Below are positions 4,883-11,179 of a stretch of 11,179 nucleotides of DNA, piece by piece. The stretch comes from Candidatus Kaiserbacteria bacterium RIFCSPHIGHO2_01_FULL_58_22 (GTDB lineage: Bacteria; Patescibacteriota; Minisyncoccia; Phycocordibacterales; UBA2100). A program made the position numbers and the translations under genes. The notes beneath the pieces are model-generated. The model was not told the DNA's origin. It ran no database searches and saw only the letters and a list, made by a program, of their open reading frames with translations. Where the stretch lies: NCBI GenBank assembly GCA_001781445.1, contig MFLB01000010.1:1-11179 (forward strand), in the 5' to 3' direction. Each line of letters opens with the position of its first letter. Within the stretch, counting starts at the first letter, position 1.

Positions 4883-5486
4883 ACGGGAGCCGCGCTTCCC
4901 GGAGCATCCAAACATAGCCGGCGACGCTCACGATTAGCGCTCCCGCCCCCGCCGCGATGAGATCCCACATCGTGTCGGCATTGCCATTCTGCCATGTCTC
5001 AAGAAAATAGAAGTCTCCCGCAAATTCGACGATCTCCCATACGACGCCGATGGCGAGCGAGAACGTAACGGCGAAGAACGAAACGAAGCCGGGAGAGAGG
5101 TCGAGGTGAACCGACTTCTGCTCGTTGAGCGTATAGACGAGCACGAATCCCGTCACGCCGAGGAGGAGGCCGGATTGGAAATGGAGGAACTTGTCCCAGA
5201 GCGGAACGCTGTCGTAGAAATTGGCGACGTGGCCGAGAAAGACCGTCGCGAAGACGAAGCCGACGATGCCGAGATCGAGTGCGAACGGAAGATAGAACCG
5301 GTATCGGTATTTCAAGACGGAGGGCGCCGACATGAGAATGAACACGAGGACGGTGCTGAACACGGACGCCCAATCGCCCCTGAAAGCGAAGTAGCCGGTC
5401 GCGGCGAGGATCGAGGCCCGCAGGCCGTAATGAATGAAAAGGGTCCAGCGATTGCGATACGCCTCCACGATAGACGCCCGGTCCAT
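4785..5486 (-). CDS. YjdF/DUF2238-family integral membrane protein
   Basis: This 233-aa polytopic membrane protein has about six hydrophobic segments (near 24-36, 42-57, 70-87, 102-120, 132-150 and 175-195). Family-type motifs are NFYDSVPLWDKFLHFQSGLL (89-108), VVWEIVEFAGD (148-158) and NADTMWDLIAAGAGAL (169-184). The charged residues Asp91, Asp98, His102, Glu151, Glu154, Asp158, Asp171 and Asp175 sit in or near membrane segments and are a good candidate active or metal site. The family's function is unknown. A very basic tail FRKKKKQALPRDRSRG follows, probably cytoplasmic. I chose ATG 5486 over the adjacent in-frame GTG 5489 because TAGTAT ends exactly six bases before the ATG. The gene diverges from the slipin gene, and its 3' end overlaps nnrD by 98 bp, so the basic tail is encoded opposite the nnrD C-terminus. 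Confidence 0.85.
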   Translation of the reverse strand: MDRASIVEAYRNRWTLFIHYGLRASILAATGYFAFRGDWASVFSTVLVFILMSAPSVLKYRYRFYLPFALDLGIVGFVFATVFLGHVANFYDSVPLWDKFLHFQSGLLLGVTGFVLVYTLNEQKSVHLDLSPGFVSFFAVTFSLAIGVVWEIVEFAGDFYFLETWQNGNADTMWDLIAAGAGALIVSVAGYVWMLREARLPFTPRLFRFFRKKKKQALPRDRSRGSDIPASSS

Positions 5487-5492
5487 CACGCG

Positions 5493-5501
5493 ATACTAGC
5501 A
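5493..5501 (-). promoter_or_regulatory. Extended -10, leaderless-type, for the YjdF-like gene
   Basis: The minus strand reads TGC-TAGTAT (5501-5493), then CGCGTG and ATG 5486. The hexamer ends six bases before the ATG. There is no clear -35, so the TGN extension probably compensates. Confidence 0.6.
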
Positions 5502-5544
5502 CGGGAGGGCGGCGTTCGGGAAAACGCGGCTTCGGCGCGCAGAT

Positions 5545-5571
5545 CGCTTTCCCTTTCGCTTTCCCTTTCGC
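5545..5571 (+). repeat. Tandem pyrimidine repeat against the slipin -35 box
   Basis: CGCTTTCCCTTT is repeated head to tail (5545-5556 and 5557-5568), giving two overlapping copies of the 13-mer CTTTCCCTTTCGC that also precedes the csp promoter (3395-3407). The second copy ends immediately before TCGACA. An UP-element-like or protein-binding role is inference. Confidence 0.65.
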
Positions 5572-5600
5572 TCGACATCCGTTCCGGAAAACGCTATGGT
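5572..5600 (+). promoter_or_regulatory. Leaderless-type promoter of the slipin gene
   Basis: TCGACA (5572-5577), a 17-bp spacer and TATGGT (5595-5600) with six bases to ATG 5607 put +1 on the start codon. This is the best -35/-10 pair among the leaderless genes here. Confidence 0.7.
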
Positions 5601-5606
5601 GGACGC

Positions 5607-6362
5607 ATGGATACGCTGTTCCTTTCCCTTGTGGCGCTCGCGCTCCTCATCGTCGTCGCGAGCATCAGGCAGGTCAACCAGTACGAGCGCGGGGTCAAGT
5701 TCACATTCGGCAAATACACGGGGATAATGGAGCCGGGCTGGCGCCTTGTGTGGCCCATCATCCAAACGTACCGCCGTGTGGACATTCGCGTGAAGGCGGT
5801 CGACGTGCCCGACCAGAACGCCATCACGCGCGACAACGTCTCCGTCGCCGTGAACGCGGTCATTTACTACAAAGTGTCCTCCTCGGAAAAAGCGATACTC
5901 GAGGTCGAAGATTTCTATTACGCGATCTCGCAGTACGCGCAGACGACCATGCGCAACATCGTCGGCGAGGTAACGCTCGACGAGCTCCTCGCGGGCCGCG
6001 ACAAGATCGCCGAGCGCATCCGCGAGATAGTCGACAAAGAGACGGACGCGTGGGGACTGAAGGTCAACAACGTGGAGCTGAAGGACATCAAGCTCCCGGC
6101 GGACATGGAGCGCACCATCGCAAAGCAGGCGGAGGCGGAGCGCGAGAAGCGCGCCGTCATCATCAATTCCGAGGGAGAGCTTGCGGCTTCGCGCAACATG
6201 GCGGAAGCGGCGCGCGTATTGAACGAGGTCCCGGGCGCGCTACACCTGCGCACCCTTCAATCCATCAACGACGTCTCATCCGACCAGTCGAACACCATTA
6301 TCTTTACCGTCCCGCTCGAGATCATCAAAGCGTTCTCGGGGTTCGGCAACTCTAGAAAGTAA
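5607..6362 (+). CDS. Slipin (SPFH/band 7, stomatin-like membrane protein)
   Basis: This 251-aa protein has one N-terminal membrane hairpin or helix (about 2-20), an SPFH domain (about 22-165; ERGVKFTFGKYTGIMEPGWRLV, then VDVPDQNAITRDNVSVAVNAV and YYKV) and a charged helical or coiled-coil region (about 165-205, AKQAEAEREKRAVIINSEGE). It ends with the typical TIIFTVPLEIIKAF strand. Slipins form oligomeric membrane scaffolds that organise lipid or protein microdomains. They are usually paired with an NfeD protein, and no nfeD lies beside it here. A much longer frame upstream is open, but ATG 5607 is fixed by homology and by the promoter. It is transcribed divergently from the YjdF-like gene and ends seven bp from the convergent Tyr-rich gene with no terminator between them. 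Confidence 0.94.
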   Translation: MDTLFLSLVALALLIVVASIRQVNQYERGVKFTFGKYTGIMEPGWRLVWPIIQTYRRVDIRVKAVDVPDQNAITRDNVSVAVNAVIYYKVSSSEKAILEVEDFYYAISQYAQTTMRNIVGEVTLDELLAGRDKIAERIREIVDKETDAWGLKVNNVELKDIKLPADMERTIAKQAEAEREKRAVIINSEGELAASRNMAEAARVLNEVPGALHLRTLQSINDVSSDQSNTIIFTVPLEIIKAFSGFGNSRK

Positions 6363-6369
6363 TCGGTCG

Positions 6370-6813
6370 TCAATACCACGTGCCGGTCCAGTAGTCGTAT
6401 ACCCACTGATGCGGATCGGCCACGTAGAACGGATAGCATCCGTAGCCCGAGTAGCAATACTCATCCCCGGACATATAGGAGGAGGCGTATGCGGGATAGC
6501 CGCCGTACCCGTAGTTCGGGGAGTAGCTCACCGGCTGGTAATTCGGCTGGTAGTAGCCGGACTGCGAGTAGCCCGTCTGATATTGCGGATACGAATACAT
6601 ATACGAGGGATACGTGTACGAATAGGAAGAAGCCTGCATCGGATACTGGTACGTGCCGGCGTTGCCATAGGGATAATTGTTCACGTAGGTGTAGGGCGCG
6701 AACACGTGCGGCGCGCCTCCGTATGCCTGCGGATATCCGGCGTAGCCAAACGCCTCCGCGAACAATGGAACGCCGACGATAAACGCGGCCGAGAGCATCA
6801 AGGATCTATTCAT
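6370..6813 (-). CDS. Secreted Tyr-rich low-complexity protein
   Basis: This 147-aa protein has a classic signal peptide (MNRSLMLSAAFIVGVPLFAEA, probable cleavage after about residue 19-21). The mature chain is dominated by Tyr with Pro, Gly, Ser, Gln and Asn. I count 34 Tyr in 147 residues (23%), often as YxY, GY or YP pairs. Two Cys sit near the C-terminus (YCYSGYGCYPFY), followed by ADPHQWVYDYWTGTWY. I recognise no family. Such composition fits an extracellular or surface protein that self-associates through aromatic stacking, or a cross-linkable matrix or adhesin; this is inference. ATG 6813 was chosen over ATG 6819 and the TTG further upstream because TATGGT ends six bases before it. The gene is divergent from the sugar-dehydrogenase-like gene, also exported, and the two may be envelope partners. 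Confidence 0.8.
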   Translation of the reverse strand: MNRSLMLSAAFIVGVPLFAEAFGYAGYPQAYGGAPHVFAPYTYVNNYPYGNAGTYQYPMQASSYSYTYPSYMYSYPQYQTGYSQSGYYQPNYQPVSYSPNYGYGGYPAYASSYMSGDEYCYSGYGCYPFYVADPHQWVYDYWTGTWY

Positions 6814-6819
6814 GCGCAT

Positions 6820-6825
6820 ACCATA
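6820..6825 (-). promoter_or_regulatory. Leaderless-type -10 of the Tyr-rich gene
   Basis: The minus strand reads TATGGT (6825-6820), ATGCGC, then ATG 6813. The hexamer is identical to that of the slipin gene. The upstream -35 region (TTTAAT near 6848-6843) is a poor match. Confidence 0.55.
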
Positions 6826-6875
6826 CACTGTCTGCTTCAATGATTAAAGCCATGATGAAGAGGCTCGTTTTTGTT

Positions 6876-6884
6876 TGCTACCAT
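6876..6884 (+). promoter_or_regulatory. Extended -10 of the sugar-dehydrogenase-like gene
   Basis: TGC-TACCAT (6876-6884) would start transcription near 6891, seven bases before ATG 6898, giving a very short leader. An internal ATG at 6883 overlaps the -10 and would not be on the transcript, which supports ATG 6898 as the start. Confidence 0.45.
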
Positions 6885-6897
6885 GGGGAATACCCGT

Positions 6898-8127
6898 ATG
6901 AATAAGGCCGGCACACTGCTCGTCATCGTCATTCTCGCTCTGGCGGGACTTCTGCTCGCCGCTCCCGTCAGGGATTTCGTCTCCGGTATTCTGCCGATTG
7001 CCCGCCCAGCGCCGCCTCTGCCGCCAGCCGGAGAGCCGCTCCCCTTCTCGCTACCCGAAGGGTTCACCGCGTACCTTTTAGCGGACAATGTGCCGGGGGC
7101 GCGCGTCATGGCGCGCGATCCCGGCGGAGCGCTTCTCGTGTCGCTCATGAACAGCGGCAAGGTCGTGGCGCTCCTGCCGCGCGCGGATGGAAGCTCGGAA
7201 CGCATTGTATTGCTGGAGGGTCTGCAAAAGCCGCACGGACTTGCCGTGCGCTGTACCGAGCGGTGCGAACTGTACGTCGCGGAAGAAGACGGCGTCTCGG
7301 TCTATCAGTATGCGTTCGACGAGGCGACAAAAACGCATCGCCCGGTCAACGGCAAGAAGATACTCGATCTCCCGGACGGCGGGCACTCGACACGCTCGCT
7401 CCTTTTCATGCCCGACCCCAACGACCACAAACTGCTCGTCTCGGTCGGCTCATCGTGCAACGTCTGCATCGAGGCCGACGAGCGACGCGCGAAACTATTG
7501 ATAGCAAATGCCGATGGAAGCGACCTGAAGGAATACGCAACAGGTCTGCGGAACACCGTATTCATGGCGATTCATTACGTCACGGGAGATATCTGGGGCG
7601 CGGAGATGGGACGCGATCATTTGGGCGACGACCTGCCGCCGGACGAGGTGAACATCATACGCGAAGGCGGATGGTACGGCTGGCCGTGGTTCTACGGCAA
7701 AAACGTCGAGGACCCGGCTCTTCGGTCGAAGCGAAACTGGGACGGCTCACTAACGGGGATCGATCCGCTGTTCGCTCAAGAAGCGGTCCCGAGCCATATC
7801 GACATTCCCGCGCACTCGGCGCTCCTCGGCCTTGCGTTCATCCCCGAGGAGGGCTGGCCCGAGGAATGGTGGTATGACCTCCTCGTCGCCTACCACGGCT
7901 CGTGGAATAGGAGCGTGCCGACTGGCTACAAAATAGTGCGCTTCCCGCTCGACGCCGAAGGGAATCCAGAAGGGCCTCCGGTCGATTTCATGACAGGATT
8001 CATGACCGAAAGCGGAGAAGCGCGTGGTCGACCGGTCGACATTCTCATCGAGCCCGGCGGCGTCATATACGTATCCGACGACCGCGCCGGCGCCATCTAC
8101 CGCATCGTGAGAACGACCGAAGATTGA
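6898..8127 (+). CDS. Exported sorbosone/PQQ-sugar dehydrogenase-like beta-propeller
   Basis: This 409-aa protein begins with an N-terminal signal or anchor helix (MNKAGTLLVIVILALAGLLLAA), a Pro-rich linker, then a six-bladed propeller of the glucose/sorbosone dehydrogenase family. Visible family motifs are KPHGLAV, GGHSTRSLLF (candidate catalytic His163), VGSSCNVC (187-190), NTVFMAIHYVTGDIWGAEMG, GGWYGWPWFYGKN, HIDIPAHSALLGLAF, AYHGSWNRS and VDILIEPGGVIYVSDDRAGAIYRI. Homologues oxidise sugars in the periplasm with PQQ, but whether PQQ is bound here is unknown, and I infer the organism is unlikely to make PQQ. Four Cys (119, 123, 187, 190) may form disulphides or a metal site. It is divergent from the Tyr-rich secreted protein and lies 15 bp upstream of the DUF1003 gene. 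Confidence 0.9.
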   Translation: MNKAGTLLVIVILALAGLLLAAPVRDFVSGILPIARPAPPLPPAGEPLPFSLPEGFTAYLLADNVPGARVMARDPGGALLVSLMNSGKVVALLPRADGSSERIVLLEGLQKPHGLAVRCTERCELYVAEEDGVSVYQYAFDEATKTHRPVNGKKILDLPDGGHSTRSLLFMPDPNDHKLLVSVGSSCNVCIEADERRAKLLIANADGSDLKEYATGLRNTVFMAIHYVTGDIWGAEMGRDHLGDDLPPDEVNIIREGGWYGWPWFYGKNVEDPALRSKRNWDGSLTGIDPLFAQEAVPSHIDIPAHSALLGLAFIPEEGWPEEWWYDLLVAYHGSWNRSVPTGYKIVRFPLDAEGNPEGPPVDFMTGFMTESGEARGRPVDILIEPGGVIYVSDDRAGAIYRIVRTTED

Positions 8128-8130
8128 GCG

Positions 8131-8136
8131 TATAAT
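8131..8136 (+). promoter_or_regulatory. Consensus -10, leaderless-type, for the DUF1003 gene
   Basis: A perfect TATAAT (8131-8136), GACGGG, then ATG 8143, only three bases after the upstream stop codon. No good -35 is visible, since that region is coding sequence. Confidence 0.65.
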
Positions 8137-8142
8137 GACGGG

Positions 8143-8667
8143 ATGAACATGTTCAAGGAGCCTTTGCGCTTCCTGCGGTTCCAGAAAGTGAAGCTCACGC
8201 CCGAAGTGCTGTGGAAAGGGTTCCGCGCGCAGATCAGGGACGCGACGACGTGGCCGGACAAAGCGGCGGACGTTCTCACGGCGTGGTTCGGCACGGTCGG
8301 CTTCCTCGCCGGTAACGCGCTTCTCTTCGCCGGATGGCTGTTGTGGAACACCGGCTATCTCGGGTTCGCGCCGTTCGATCCCTTCCCTTTCATATTCCTC
8401 ACCATGATCGTCTCGCTCGAAGCGATCTTCCTTTCCGTCATCGTACTCATCACCCAGAACAGGCAGAGCAAGATAGCCGACCTCCGGCAGAAGATGGATT
8501 TCGAGATAGACGTGCGCGCCGAGGACGAGATAACGAAGATCCTCCAACTGCTCGCCGAGCTTCACCGGCACGCCGGACTCGCGGACCGCGACGAAGAGCT
8601 CGAGCACATGATCCAGAAAACGGACCTTCGGAAGATAGAGGAAGAGATCAGGAACCGCCCCGGCTAA
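8143..8667 (+). CDS. DUF1003 family membrane protein
   Basis: This 174-aa protein has a soluble basic N-terminus (1-40), two membrane helices (about 46-69 and 81-104) and a charged helical tail (about 106-172) with coiled-coil character. Family hallmarks are GTVGFLAGNALLFAGWLLWN (helix 1 with the conserved Asn), DPFPFIFLTMIVSLEAIFLS (79-98) and the loop TQNRQSKIADLRQKMDFEID. The function of the family is unknown. ATG 8143 is set by TATAAT ending six bases upstream; ATG 8149 is a possible but weaker choice. The stop codon shares bases with that of the convergent PEP synthase gene (8664-8667). Confidence 0.92.
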   Translation: MNMFKEPLRFLRFQKVKLTPEVLWKGFRAQIRDATTWPDKAADVLTAWFGTVGFLAGNALLFAGWLLWNTGYLGFAPFDPFPFIFLTMIVSLEAIFLSVIVLITQNRQSKIADLRQKMDFEIDVRAEDEITKILQLLAELHRHAGLADRDEELEHMIQKTDLRKIEEEIRNRPG

Positions 8668-11114
8668 GCGTTCCCCTTTCTTTTCTTTTTTCTCATCTCC
8701 TTCTCGGCCTTCGCGACCGCGATAGTCGTCTTGATGATACTGTCCGGGTTCAAGGACATGCTCTCGATGCCCTGCTCGACGAGGAACTTGGCGAACGAGG
8801 GGTGATCGGAGGGCGCCTGGCCGCAGATGCCGACGTACTTCTTGCGCCGCGTGCACACCTTGATGACGCCGGCGATGAGCTTTTTCACGGCTTCGTCGTT
8901 CTCGTCGGCGACCCTGTTCACGATGCCGGAGTCGCGGTCGAGCCCGAGCGTGAGCTGGGTGAGGTCGTTGGAGCCTATCGACATGCCGTCGAAGATGTCG
9001 AGGAATTCGTCGGCCAGAATGGCGTTGGATGGTATCTCGCACATGACGATGACCTTGGTCGCCGCCTTTTTCTCTTTGGCCGTGCGCGCGAGAAGCCGCG
9101 GGATGAGCCCGGCCTCCTTCATCGCCGCAAGAACTTTTCTCCCCTCTTCGAGCGTGCGGCAGAAGGGCACCATAGGGACCGCGTTATCGAGCCCCATTTC
9201 CTCACGCACCTTTCGCAAAGCCAGGCACTCAAGCGCGAACGCCTGCTTGAATTTCGGATCGTAGTAGCGGGAGGCGCCGCGCCAGCCGAGCATCGGGTTC
9301 TCCTCATGCGGCTCGAATAGCTCCCCTCCGAGGAGCGAGCGGTACTCGTTCGACTTAAAATCCGAGAAGCGGACGATGACCTGCTTGGGATAGAACGCGG
9401 TCGCGATCTTCGCGATGCCGTATGCCAAATTATCGACATAGTAGTTCGTGCGGTCGCTCCATCCGCGCGTGCGCTCGTCTACCTTGCGGCGCATACGTGG
9501 GTCTAGCTTGTCGTAGTGCAAAAGGGCGAGAGGGTGCACCCCGACGGAGGCCGCGATGATGAATTCCTCGCGCGCGAGCCCCACGCCGCTCTGGGGGAGG
9601 AAGGATTTCTCGAACGCCGTATCGGGCGTCGCGAGATTCATCGTCATCTTGGTCCGCGTCCGCGGGATCTTCGCGATGGCGTGCTCGCGCACGTCGAAAC
9701 GGAGCGCTCCTTTGAAAATGACCCCTTCTGCAGAAGTAGTGTCCACGGTGATGACTTGTCCGGTCTTCAGGCGCTTCGTGACGGTTTCCGCCCCGACGAT
9801 AGCCGTGAGGCCGAGCTCGCGGGAGACGATAGCCGCGTGCGAGGTGCGCCCGCCCTTGTCGGTAACGATGGCGCCTGCCTTTTTCATGACAGGCTCCCAG
9901 TCCGGATCGGTCATCTCGGTGATGAGTATCTCCCCCGGCTTCAGGTCCTCCATGTCCTCGACGCTTCCGATGACGCGCGCGACGCCGCTCACGATCTTGT
10001 TCCCCACGGAGAGTCCCTTCGCGAGGACCTCTCCATCCTCAAGCCGCACGTACTCTCGTATCCTCCCCCTATCTTTCCAGACCTGTACCGTTTCCGGCCT
10101 CGCCTGGAGAATGAAAAGTTCGCCCGTCTTTCCGTCGAGGCCCCATTCGATATCCATCGGACTATAGGTGCCGCGCTTTTTCGAATAATGCTCCTCTATC
10201 GCTTTCGCCCAGTTCGCAAGCTGGAGCGCCTGCGTATCCGAGAGCACGAACGAGTTCCGTTCGGCGGCGGAGGTCTTCACTATCGTCGTCGGCCCCACGC
10301 TTCCCTTCGAGGAATACACCATTTTTTCGTGCTTGCCGCCCAGGCGCTTCCCTATGACGGGATTCGGCGCCGTGCCGAGCATCTTTTTGGCGACCAAGAA
10401 TTCGTCGGGGACGACCCGTCCCTGCACCACCATCTCGCCGAGGCCCCACGCGCCGTTGATGAGAACGAGATCGCGGAAGCCGGTTTCGGTGTCGATCGTG
10501 AACATGACGCCGGAGGCGCCGCGGTGTGTCGCGACCATGCGCTGGATGGCGACCGAGAGCGCGACGGAGAAATGGTCGAAGCCCTTGTCGAGGCGGTAGT
10601 TGATGGCGCGCGCGGTGAAGAGCGACGCGAAGCACGATTTCACGGAGCGCACGACGTCTTTCTCCCCGCGGACGCCCAGGTAGGTGTCGTGCTCTCCCGC
10701 GAAGCTCGCGTCGGGGAGGTCTTCGGCGGTCGCGCTCGAGCGTATGGCCACGTCGATGTTCCGGCCGTACCTCTTTTCCATGATCCGGTATCCCGCGGCG
10801 ATCTGGGCTTCCATCGCCGGAGGCATTGGAGCGCTCTTGATGCGCGCGCGCACCTCGGCGGAGACGCTCTCGAGGCTCCGCAGGTCGCCGTGTTCGAGGC
10901 TTTCGAGGGATGAGCGGATGAAATCATCAAGCCCCGCCTCGCGGATGAAGAGCCGGTATGCTTCGGCGGTCACGACGAATCCGGTGGGGACGCGAATGCC
11001 CTTCGAGGAGAGTTCCCGAAGCATTTCCCCGAGCGAGGCGTTCTTGCCGCCGACCAAGGCTAGGTCGTCCATTCCGGCATCTTCCATGCGGATGACGTAC
11101 CGCCCTGCCTTCAT
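8664..11114 (-). CDS. ppsA: Phosphoenolpyruvate synthase (pyruvate, water dikinase)
   Basis: This 816-aa enzyme makes PEP, AMP and phosphate from pyruvate, ATP and water, the gateway from pyruvate to gluconeogenesis. Domains in order: N-terminal nucleotide-binding domain (LVGGKNASLGEM, 20-31; VAIRSSATAEDLPDASFAGEHDT; TGFRDLVLINGAWGLGEMV; DIEWGLDG; FILQARPETV), the swivelling phosphohistidine domain (GGRTSHAAIVSRELG, catalytic His426), and a C-terminal PEP/pyruvate TIM barrel (VIVRFSDFKSNEYRSLLGG, ENPMLGWRGASRY, PMVPFCRT, MCEIPSNAI, GMSIGSNDLTQLTLGLDRDS, GICGQAPSD with Cys764). Length is normal for the family, and no key residue is missing. ATG 11114 was chosen because TATACT ends six bases upstream and it gives the usual N-terminus; the open frame extends to 11165 without a good start. 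The tail KKKRKGNA is basic. It stands alone, with its stop overlapping that of the DUF1003 gene. Confidence 0.97.
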   Translation of the reverse strand: MKAGRYVIRMEDAGMDDLALVGGKNASLGEMLRELSSKGIRVPTGFVVTAEAYRLFIREAGLDDFIRSSLESLEHGDLRSLESVSAEVRARIKSAPMPPAMEAQIAAGYRIMEKRYGRNIDVAIRSSATAEDLPDASFAGEHDTYLGVRGEKDVVRSVKSCFASLFTARAINYRLDKGFDHFSVALSVAIQRMVATHRGASGVMFTIDTETGFRDLVLINGAWGLGEMVVQGRVVPDEFLVAKKMLGTAPNPVIGKRLGGKHEKMVYSSKGSVGPTTIVKTSAAERNSFVLSDTQALQLANWAKAIEEHYSKKRGTYSPMDIEWGLDGKTGELFILQARPETVQVWKDRGRIREYVRLEDGEVLAKGLSVGNKIVSGVARVIGSVEDMEDLKPGEILITEMTDPDWEPVMKKAGAIVTDKGGRTSHAAIVSRELGLTAIVGAETVTKRLKTGQVITVDTTSAEGVIFKGALRFDVREHAIAKIPRTRTKMTMNLATPDTAFEKSFLPQSGVGLAREEFIIAASVGVHPLALLHYDKLDPRMRRKVDERTRGWSDRTNYYVDNLAYGIAKIATAFYPKQVIVRFSDFKSNEYRSLLGGELFEPHEENPMLGWRGASRYYDPKFKQAFALECLALRKVREEMGLDNAVPMVPFCRTLEEGRKVLAAMKEAGLIPRLLARTAKEKKAATKVIVMCEIPSNAILADEFLDIFDGMSIGSNDLTQLTLGLDRDSGIVNRVADENDEAVKKLIAGVIKVCTRRKKYVGICGQAPSDHPSFAKFLVEQGIESMSLNPDSIIKTTIAVAKAEKEMRKKKRKGNA

Positions 11115-11120
11115 TACGGC

Positions 11121-11148
11121 AGTATACGCGAATCGCGGGCTACGGCAA
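11121..11148 (-). promoter_or_regulatory. ppsA: Leaderless-type promoter of the PEP synthase gene
   Basis: The minus strand reads TATACT (11126-11121), GCCGTA, then ATG 11114. A moderate -35, TTGCCG (11148-11143), lies 16 bp upstream of the -10. Confidence 0.65.
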
Positions 11149-11179
11149 CGCCGTTTCGCCCGCACAAGACAAAGCCGCC

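Noticed and set aside
6883..6897. ATG 6883 (or TTG 6871) as the start of the sugar-dehydrogenase-like gene
   Set aside because: These overlap the predicted -10 box. ATG 6898 gives a standard signal or anchor sequence and lies downstream of the inferred transcription start.
7750..9042. Long minus-strand frame spanning the sugar-dehydrogenase, DUF1003 and ppsA regions
   Set aside because: It runs across three well-supported genes in other frames. Its product is a charge-biased Arg/Glu/His-rich shadow with no motifs.
9516..10913. 465-codon plus-strand frame opposite ppsA
   Set aside because: It is a shadow of the PEP synthase gene, whose catalytic motifs are all intact on the minus strand.

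Overview
This is a GC-rich window (about 60% by eye) from a bacterium, most likely a Parcubacteria/Patescibacteria-type (CPR) genome. That placement is inference from three things: very tightly packed short transcription units with few Shine-Dalgarno sites, a DEAD-box helicase with a basic low-complexity N-terminus of the kind I associate with that group, and two tiny Cys-rich putative zinc proteins. TGA is used as a stop by several well-supported genes (DUF167, NnrD, YjdF-like, Tyr-rich and sugar dehydrogenase-like proteins), so the recoded UGA-Gly code of Gracilibacteria/SR1 does not apply.

Layout: (1) 1-411, the left edge, with a partial unrecognised minus-strand gene of different base composition, an imperfect inverted repeat and a 12-bp tandem duplication. 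(2) 412-1530 minus, a membrane-anchored C39-like peptidase with C-terminal TPRs. (3) 1566-3369 plus, a DEAD-box RNA helicase, then a 47-aa zinc ribbon and a 52-aa Cys-rich protein. (4) 3410-3779 plus, a cold-shock protein with a long leader and a strong terminator. (5) 3720-4882, a divergent pair of DUF167 (minus) and NAD(P)HX dehydratase (plus) fired from one overlapping bidirectional -10 box. (6) 4785-6362, a divergent pair of YjdF-like membrane protein (minus) and slipin/SPFH protein (plus). (7) 6370-8127, a divergent pair of secreted Tyr-rich protein (minus) and sorbosone-dehydrogenase-like beta-propeller (plus). (8) 8143-8667 plus, a DUF1003 membrane protein. (9) 8664-11114 minus, phosphoenolpyruvate synthase.

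The strongest window-wide pattern is in the promoters. Nine genes have a TANNNT -10 hexamer ending exactly six bases before the ATG, so transcription should begin on the start codon and the mRNAs should be leaderless. The helicase and cold-shock genes are the contrast: both have TTGACA-17 bp-TATCCT promoters and 90-130-nt leaders, which suggests coordinated RNA-structure or cold control. There is no CRISPR array, tRNA, rRNA, complete insertion sequence or recognisable defence operon. Most genes are housekeeping or envelope functions. The items most worth following are the promoter architecture, the shared upstream 13-mer, the Tyr-rich secreted protein, and the palindromic DNA inside coding regions.
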